Positions 25,534 through 29,764 of a stretch of 29,764 nt of DNA are shown here, piece by piece; the stretch's first letter is position 1; each line of letters starts with the position of its first letter. The notes under the pieces are model-generated. The model worked only from the letters and a program-made list of their open reading frames with translations, was not told the DNA's origin and made no database searches. The translations under genes were made by a program, and so were the position numbers. Source of the DNA: Bacteroidetes bacterium UBA7688 (GTDB lineage: Bacteria > Bacteroidota > Bacteroidia > Chitinophagales > Chitinophagaceae); contig DLGS01000420.1 of the NCBI GenBank assembly GCA_002482815.1, forward strand, positions 1 to 29,764. The letters are read 5' to 3'.

Positions 25534-26922
25534 TTATTCTACAAGGTCAAACATTGCCCTTTGAACCGTCTCCTGACTGCGTACCTCAAGTATATATCGG
25601 CCAGAAGAAAAGTTCAGTTCAGACAAATGTAAAAGCTCGTTTTCCAGGGTAGCGAATTCTCTTAATTGTCTACCCATCATATCATACAAGCGAATTGTCT
25701 TTTCCCCTTTAGGAAGCCCGGATACAAAAAGGTGAGTACGCGCCGGATTAGGATAAAGCATTAAACTTTGTCCTGTCACATTGGCCAGCTCAGGCACATC
25801 CAGTTTTTGATAGTCTAATGCTACTTTATACAAGGCCGCTACCACAAGAGCCAGCTCCTCATTTTGCAAACTATCCTGGTTGGACAAAACGGCAATATTT
25901 ATATTGTTCGCAGTGTCTGACAAATTCTCATTGATTTGACCGATCCAGGTGCCTCCATGAGAGAAAACTGTTTTACCCAACATCCTGATCTTAAATATTC
26001 CTGCACCATAATCACTAGATGGAGAGCCAAATCCTGACCATCGAAATAAATCACTGTTCATGGAGGATTTTTTTATGATGCCTCCATTCATTAACGCTCT
26101 CCAAAACTTTACATTATCCTCGGCTGTAGAAACCAAGGCTCCTGCTGCATCAGCAAAGCTATTGATCTCTTTGGGAAGAGCTCCGGGGCTGTCATATGCG
26201 CCAACGTCTTCCAGAACATCATCACCATCAAAGTCGGACCACAGATTTGCATAAGGAATAGTTGCCGTTTCGTAGGGAGGAAAAAAAGTTTGCCCTAAGC
26301 CCTGGGGCGTTAAAATACTATCTCTAATCAGCTGCTGAATACTCTTTCCGCTTATCTTCTCCTGAATCATTCCGGCAATAATGAAATTAGTGTTGCTGTA
26401 CTCCCAATTGGCGCCTGGAGCAAATGAAGGAGCTGAAACAAATTTTCGAAGTATTTCATCTTTGGTCCATATTCTTGACAAATCCATATTGACACTGTCC
26501 CATGTGGATGCGTTATTAGTATAACTGTTGATACCGCTTGTATGGTTCAGAATTTGCCGGATACTGATGGCACCATTAATATTGGGATAACCCATAATCC
26601 ATTTGCCTATTGAATCATCCAGCCGCAGCAATCCTGCTTCCTGCATTTTAATCATCAACACACTAATAAATGTTTTGGTATTGCTTCCTATACCAATAAG
26701 CATATCTGGGTTAAGTGCTGTGCTGCTGTTCGAAAGGCCAACAGCCGATTTCCAGATTCCATTGTTTTTGTAGTATACGGCAGCAGACAGGCCTTTAAAA
26801 CCATATTTGGCCTGCATATCAGCCAGAGTATCCTGAAATTTAGCCTGTAAGGCAGCCGGCACCTGAGCCTTAGCATTGAGACCCCATATACCAAGGGCCA
26901 GTAGTGTAATCAGTTTTTTCAT
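25534..26922 (-). CDS. Secreted serine hydrolase (beta-lactamase / class C PBP family) with T9SS sorting domain
   Basis: From the ATG at 26922 the protein has 462 residues and a clean signal peptide (MKKLITLLALGIWGLNAKA). A reading starting 24 codons earlier would bury that signal, so I reject it. The catalytic domain (about 25-375) holds Ser80-x-x-Lys83 in GSNTKTF, Tyr175-Ser-Asn177 in EYSNTNF and His322-Gly-Gly in FSHGGTWIG. These are the three class C beta-lactamase/esterase/peptidase motifs. Residues about 388-462 form a type A T9SS C-terminal sorting domain (YPNPARTHLFV ... IRLYDMMGRQLREF ... GRYILEV). It should be secreted across the outer membrane. Substrate unknown: peptide, ester or lactam are all possible. 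It diverges from the LytS-type kinase gene. Confidence 0.9.
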   Translation of the reverse strand: MKKLITLLALGIWGLNAKAQVPAALQAKFQDTLADMQAKYGFKGLSAAVYYKNNGIWKSAVGLSNSSTALNPDMLIGIGSNTKTFISVLMIKMQEAGLLRLDDSIGKWIMGYPNINGAISIRQILNHTSGINSYTNNASTWDSVNMDLSRIWTKDEILRKFVSAPSFAPGANWEYSNTNFIIAGMIQEKISGKSIQQLIRDSILTPQGLGQTFFPPYETATIPYANLWSDFDGDDVLEDVGAYDSPGALPKEINSFADAAGALVSTAEDNVKFWRALMNGGIIKKSSMNSDLFRWSGFGSPSSDYGAGIFKIRMLGKTVFSHGGTWIGQINENLSDTANNINIAVLSNQDSLQNEELALVVAALYKVALDYQKLDVPELANVTGQSLMLYPNPARTHLFVSGLPKGEKTIRLYDMMGRQLREFATLENELLHLSELNFSSGRYILEVRSQETVQRAMFDLVE

Positions 26923-27136
26923 TGCTTTATAAATTTTAGATTGAATTACAAAGAGCGTCAATTTGGAAAAGCTCTTTAGCAACTTTTTGACCAATTCCGA
27001 AAATATATTGACCTAAAACAAGAAAACCAGTAATTTTCCTGTTCGTCCCCTAAAAGGATAATTTGGTGTAAAAGGAAAGTAGACTTAAAACAAAATTCTG
27101 ATTTTTGCATGCTATTCATAATTTATTCAAAGAAAA

Positions 27137-28225
27137 ATGCCTCTACTGCAAAAAATAGCCCTGCATAAAACCAGGATATTGCTCAATGCCCTTGCTTTGT
27201 TTCTTTTTGCCAATGCCGTTTATAATAACAGTAGTAATTATGACCCTGGCGCTGAAAAGCATCAACTCTTTACAACTCATTTGGTTCTGTTTAATGGCGT
27301 ATATTTTATTGCCATTTATCTTAATGTGCTCTTATACATTCCTTATTTGCTAGTGCGGAAAAGAACAATTAATTATATCATTGTCCTTTTATTGCATCTG
27401 CTACTTTTTGGCATAGGGATAGCTTTATACAGCGAACACCTTTTAAGTCTGTTTCCTGATATTCAACAAAGCCATTTTACAGCACTTTCATTTGGTTCCC
27501 GAAACTCTTATGATAATTGGATTGCTTACATCATTAGTGCGACAGGAACTTTGTTTCTCATGACGTTCCTGTTTTCAATTGGCTATTTGGCGCAAAAATA
27601 TTTTGAAGTCAACCGACAAAAGGAAGCCATCCAAAAGCAGCAAATGACAGCAGAATTAAGCCTGCTCAAGTCACAAATCAATCCGCACTTCCTGTTTAAC
27701 GTGCTTAACAGTATCTATTCTTTGTCCTTAAAAAAATCTGATCAAACATCTGTGGTAGTTCTTAAACTATCTGACCTGTTGAGGTATATGTTGTACGAAA
27801 CACAGCAAGAACAAGTGCCATTAGAAAAAGAATTAAAGATGCTACAAGATTATCTTGACATTGAGCAAACCAGAATAAGTCCGATACACGATATTAAAGT
27901 AAACATCAAGACCGACAAAAACAGCTATTATATTGCACCGCTGATTCTGATTCCTTTTATTGAAAATGCTGTAAAGCATGGTCTCGACTCTATGATTGAG
28001 CAAAGTTTTCTGCACATGGACATACAGGTTAAAGAACAACAATTACAACTTCTTTGCCGCAACTCATATAAATCACAGCAAATGGAAAAAAAGGCAGAAA
28101 GCGGCATCGGATTGATCAATGTTCGAAAAAGACTGGAACTCATTTATCCCAATCAATACCATTTAAGCATAGACAACCAAGACCATGTTTTTTCTGTTTC
28201 ACTCTTACTTAATTTAGCCTTATGA
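27137..28225 (+). CDS. LytS/YehU-type sensor histidine kinase
   Basis: This 362-residue membrane protein has about four hydrophobic helices in residues 10-155 and no large extracellular sensor. A short coiled segment follows (QKEAIQKQQMTAELSLLKSQ). The His_kinase (PF06580-type) motif is SQINPHFLFNVLNSIYSL with phospho-acceptor His184. The ATPase part has the N-box IPFIENAVKHG and the G-box SGIGLINVRKRL. It would sense a membrane signal and phosphorylate the LytTR regulator, whose gene overlaps its stop by four bases. The 142-base spacer upstream is shared with the divergent hydrolase gene and shows no convincing -7 box. Confidence 0.93.
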   Translation: MPLLQKIALHKTRILLNALALFLFANAVYNNSSNYDPGAEKHQLFTTHLVLFNGVYFIAIYLNVLLYIPYLLVRKRTINYIIVLLLHLLLFGIGIALYSEHLLSLFPDIQQSHFTALSFGSRNSYDNWIAYIISATGTLFLMTFLFSIGYLAQKYFEVNRQKEAIQKQQMTAELSLLKSQINPHFLFNVLNSIYSLSLKKSDQTSVVVLKLSDLLRYMLYETQQEQVPLEKELKMLQDYLDIEQTRISPIHDIKVNIKTDKNSYYIAPLILIPFIENAVKHGLDSMIEQSFLHMDIQVKEQQLQLLCRNSYKSQQMEKKAESGIGLINVRKRLELIYPNQYHLSIDNQDHVFSVSLLLNLAL

Positions 28226-28917
28226 AATGCCTCATTGTTGATGATGAAGTGTTGGCCAGAGATGTACTGGAAACCTATATTGAAAAGCTAAGTCATCTGC
28301 AGCTGGTAGCACAATGCAGTAATGCTTTGCAGGCTTTTGCTGCATTAAATAAGCACACGGTTGACCTGATGTTTTTAGACATCAAAATGCCTGAACTGTC
28401 AGGATTGGAGTTAATTAAAACTTTAAAATCTCCACCAGAAATTATTATTACCACTGCCTTTCATCAACATGCAATAGAAGGTTATGAATTAGACGTGGTC
28501 GATTATTTATTGAAACCTTTTTCCTTTGAACGTTTTGCAAAAGCGGTCGAAAAAGCAAGCTCCCGTCAACAGAAATCTGAAAGTAAGCAAAGCGAGGATA
28601 CTTTTAGCTTCTTTGTCAAAAGCGATAGAAAAATGGTTCAAATTCACGCAAATGAAATTATCTATATTGAGGGGCTCAAAAACTATTTGTGTATCTATAC
28701 ACTCCATCAAAAAGTGATTGTACACAGCACACTAAGTCATCTTGAAATGCAATTAAAAGCATTTTCGCCTATCCAGCGAATTCATAAATCCTATCTGGTC
28801 AATAAAAATTTTATTGTTGAAATCGATAACCAAATAGTTGTCCTGTGCAACAAACAGGAGTTGCCAATAGGTTCTTCTTATAAAGATGATTTTTTCAAAC
28901 AAATGCGTGTTCTCTAG
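28222..28917 (+). CDS. LytTR-family response regulator
   Basis: This 231-residue protein has a receiver domain at 1-115 (VDDEVLARD, FLDIKMPELSG with phospho-acceptor Asp53, then ITTAFHQHAIEGYELDVVDYLLKPF). A LytTR DNA-binding domain occupies about 130-231 (FFVKSDRKMVQIHANEIIYIEG, RIHKSYLVN, LPIGSSYKDDF). It binds direct-repeat promoter sites as a dimer once phosphorylated. It is translationally coupled to the kinase by an ATGA overlap. Targets are not visible. No terminator follows within 60 bases, and a repeat element begins soon after. Confidence 0.95.
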   Translation: MKCLIVDDEVLARDVLETYIEKLSHLQLVAQCSNALQAFAALNKHTVDLMFLDIKMPELSGLELIKTLKSPPEIIITTAFHQHAIEGYELDVVDYLLKPFSFERFAKAVEKASSRQQKSESKQSEDTFSFFVKSDRKMVQIHANEIIYIEGLKNYLCIYTLHQKVIVHSTLSHLEMQLKAFSPIQRIHKSYLVNKNFIVEIDNQIVVLCNKQELPIGSSYKDDFFKQMRVL

Positions 28918-29000
28918 ATTATCAATGCACTTCGGCTTTCATTTGTATTGACGCAATAAACAATCACACCTGTTCCATATATTCCGAAGCGCAACCACCC

Positions 29001-29190
29001 TTTCGCCTTAGTATATCCACATGCTGTTCGACTTAGAGTGTCGGTCGGCAAAGCAGCAAAGCCCTCTAAGTCTTGGCTACAGTGCAGTCTCCCGACTGCT
29101 TTTTTGATATTGAGTCTAAGGCTTAGCTTTGCCAACAAACATGAAATAAGATTGTTGGTGGGAATTGAGATAAACAATTTCAGAACACCT
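29001..29190 (+). repeat. Dispersed structured repeat, copy B
   Basis: This repeat occupies most of the 298-base gap between the response regulator and the small lipoprotein gene, in the same orientation as copy A. It has the strongest folding of the set: GACTTAGAG (29030-29038) pairs perfectly with CTCTAAGTC (29064-29072), GCAGT pairs with ACTGC around the CTCCCG loop (29083-29098), and CCAACAA pairs with TTGTTGG (29132-29158). Confidence 0.8.
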
Positions 29191-29215
29191 ATGGCGTAAT
29201 TAACAACCGGGAGAT

Positions 29216-29437
29216 TCACAGAATTTCGCAATTATGAAACCCGTCGGCCGCTCCGCCATCAGCCATTAATTTGTTTTCACAAACACGTAAAGCTTTTGCT
29301 TTAGTAGATTTTTCAATTTTAATTGTGGCTCCCTGACCGCTAAGCCCACCCTGGCATTGGCAGGTATATTCTTTCGTTTGGCACGAAGAAAAAAACAGGA
29401 CCAGGCAACCGATGAATAACAGGACAGTCGTTTTCAT
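29216..29437 (-). CDS. Small Cys-rich lipoprotein, function unknown
   Basis: From the ATG at 29437 this is a 73-residue protein beginning MKTTVLLFIGCLVLFFSSC, a lipoprotein signal with Cys19 as the lipid site. The frame extends 20 codons further upstream, but that part lacks a signal and I exclude it. The mature peptide contains about four more Cys residues (YTCQCQGG, RVCENK, HNCEIL) and may form disulfides in the periplasm. I do not recognise a family. It lies between repeat copies B and C. No RBS or promoter decides the start. Confidence 0.6.
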   Translation of the reverse strand: MKTTVLLFIGCLVLFFSSCQTKEYTCQCQGGLSGQGATIKIEKSTKAKALRVCENKLMADGGAADGFHNCEIL

Positions 29438-29511
29438 AGTAGAAAATTTCGCTGTTGTAAAGATATGGTTTTCCAATATTGCTAAAAGACTCTTCACCCA
29501 TATTTGTGTTT

Positions 29512-29590
29512 AGGCAGAGGCTTAGCGATCCCAACCAACAAGCAATAAGATTGTTGTATAAATGTTGAAAAACAATTTCTGAACACCCAC
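29512..29590 (+). repeat. Dispersed structured repeat, partial copy C
   Basis: This copy matches only the right-hand third of copy A. The shared blocks include AGGCAGAGGC, CCAACAAG-AATAAGATT, AAATGTTGAAAA and CAATTTCTGAACACC-like text. CAACAA and TTGTTG can pair around the loop GCAATAAGA. Orientation is the same as in copies A and B. Confidence 0.7.
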
Positions 29591-29597
29591 TACTGCG

Positions 29598-29651
29598 AAT
29601 TTAATTACTACCTGCACCTAATTTAATTATTATCGAGACCTAATTTAATTA
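29598..29651. repeat. AATTTAATTA motif, three copies with 22-bp period
   Basis: AATTTAATTA occurs at 29598, 29620 and 29642, each exactly 22 bases apart. Copies 2 and 3 are also preceded by ACCT. Each core TAATTTAATTA is a near-palindrome about an odd base. A 22-bp step is about two helical turns, which would suit side-by-side protein binding; chance in AT-rich DNA is also possible. Confidence 0.6.
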
Positions 29652-29664
29652 CCAATCCATTTAA

Positions 29665-29708
29665 ACGAACAAAGCAGCTCAACCAATCGGTTGAGCTGCT
29701 TTGTTCGT
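29665..29708. repeat. Perfect 20-bp inverted repeat (hairpin) with AATC loop
   Basis: Bases 29665-29684 pair perfectly with 29689-29708 around AATC. There is no T-run directly after it on the plus strand and only a short TTTAAAT on the minus side, so it is a poor classical terminator. No gene is visible from 29709 to the window end. It could end a leftward transcript from beyond the edge. Confidence 0.75.
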
Positions 29709-29764
29709 AATCTCTTATCTGATGTCTTATATCTTTCGTCCCCCCGATTAAAACTTAGGATTAT

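Noticed and set aside
26923..26994. Longer start for the serine hydrolase
   Set aside because: It would place 24 residues before a clear signal peptide.

Overview
The window looks like chromosomal DNA of a member of Bacteroidota, probably a Chitinophagaceae-like bacterium. The evidence is an aryl-polyene/flexirubin-type pigment cluster, a type IX secretion (T9SS) C-terminal sorting domain, TAnnTTTG-type -7 boxes, LytS/LytTR regulators, and AT-rich intergenic DNA with weak ribosome binding sites. I cannot name the genus from the sequence alone.

Region 1 (1-17511, all + strand) is the distal part of one long, tightly packed operon of 16 genes, many overlapping by 1-26 bases. The left edge cuts an ABC-2 permease. 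After it come a hotdog thioesterase, a C-H-H ketosynthase, a half-length ketosynthase-like protein, an acyl carrier protein, a second C-H-H ketosynthase, a Cys-less chain-length-factor-like ketosynthase, a NodB-type deacetylase, a LolA-like carrier, a lipoprotein, a FabZ-like dehydratase with Glu changed to Gln, an exported orphan, a GT2-DUF2062 fusion, an MMPL exporter fused to an acyltransferase and a decayed methyltransferase-like tail, a CrtI-like FAD oxidoreductase, a C45-type Ntn acyltransferase lipoprotein and a PaaK-like ligase. Together these fit type II PKS assembly of an aryl polyene, its decoration or esterification, and its delivery to the cell envelope. Ketoreductase, tyrosine ammonia-lyase and resorcinol (darA/darB) genes are not in the window and may lie to its left. 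A hairpin terminator closes the operon.

Region 2 (17622-23669) is housekeeping and stress. It holds a fumarylacetoacetate-hydrolase-family gene, a convergent FAS1 (fasciclin) protein next to an ECF sigma/RskA-type anti-sigma pair, an AhpE/BCP-type peroxiredoxin, and groES-groEL. The peroxiredoxin and groES are divergent and share an intergenic region with repeated and palindromic motifs.

Region 3 (23796-29764) is accessory-like. It holds an AT-rich gene with a HEPN-type RNxxxH motif, a secreted serine hydrolase with a T9SS tail, a divergent LytS/LytTR two-component system, and a small Cys-rich lipoprotein. Between them lie three same-orientation copies of a structured dispersed repeat, a 22-bp-period tandem motif and a perfect 20-bp hairpin.

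The best candidates for something under-described are the pigment cluster's degenerate enzymes (half ketosynthase, Gln dehydratase, decayed methyltransferase tail) and the dispersed structured repeat.
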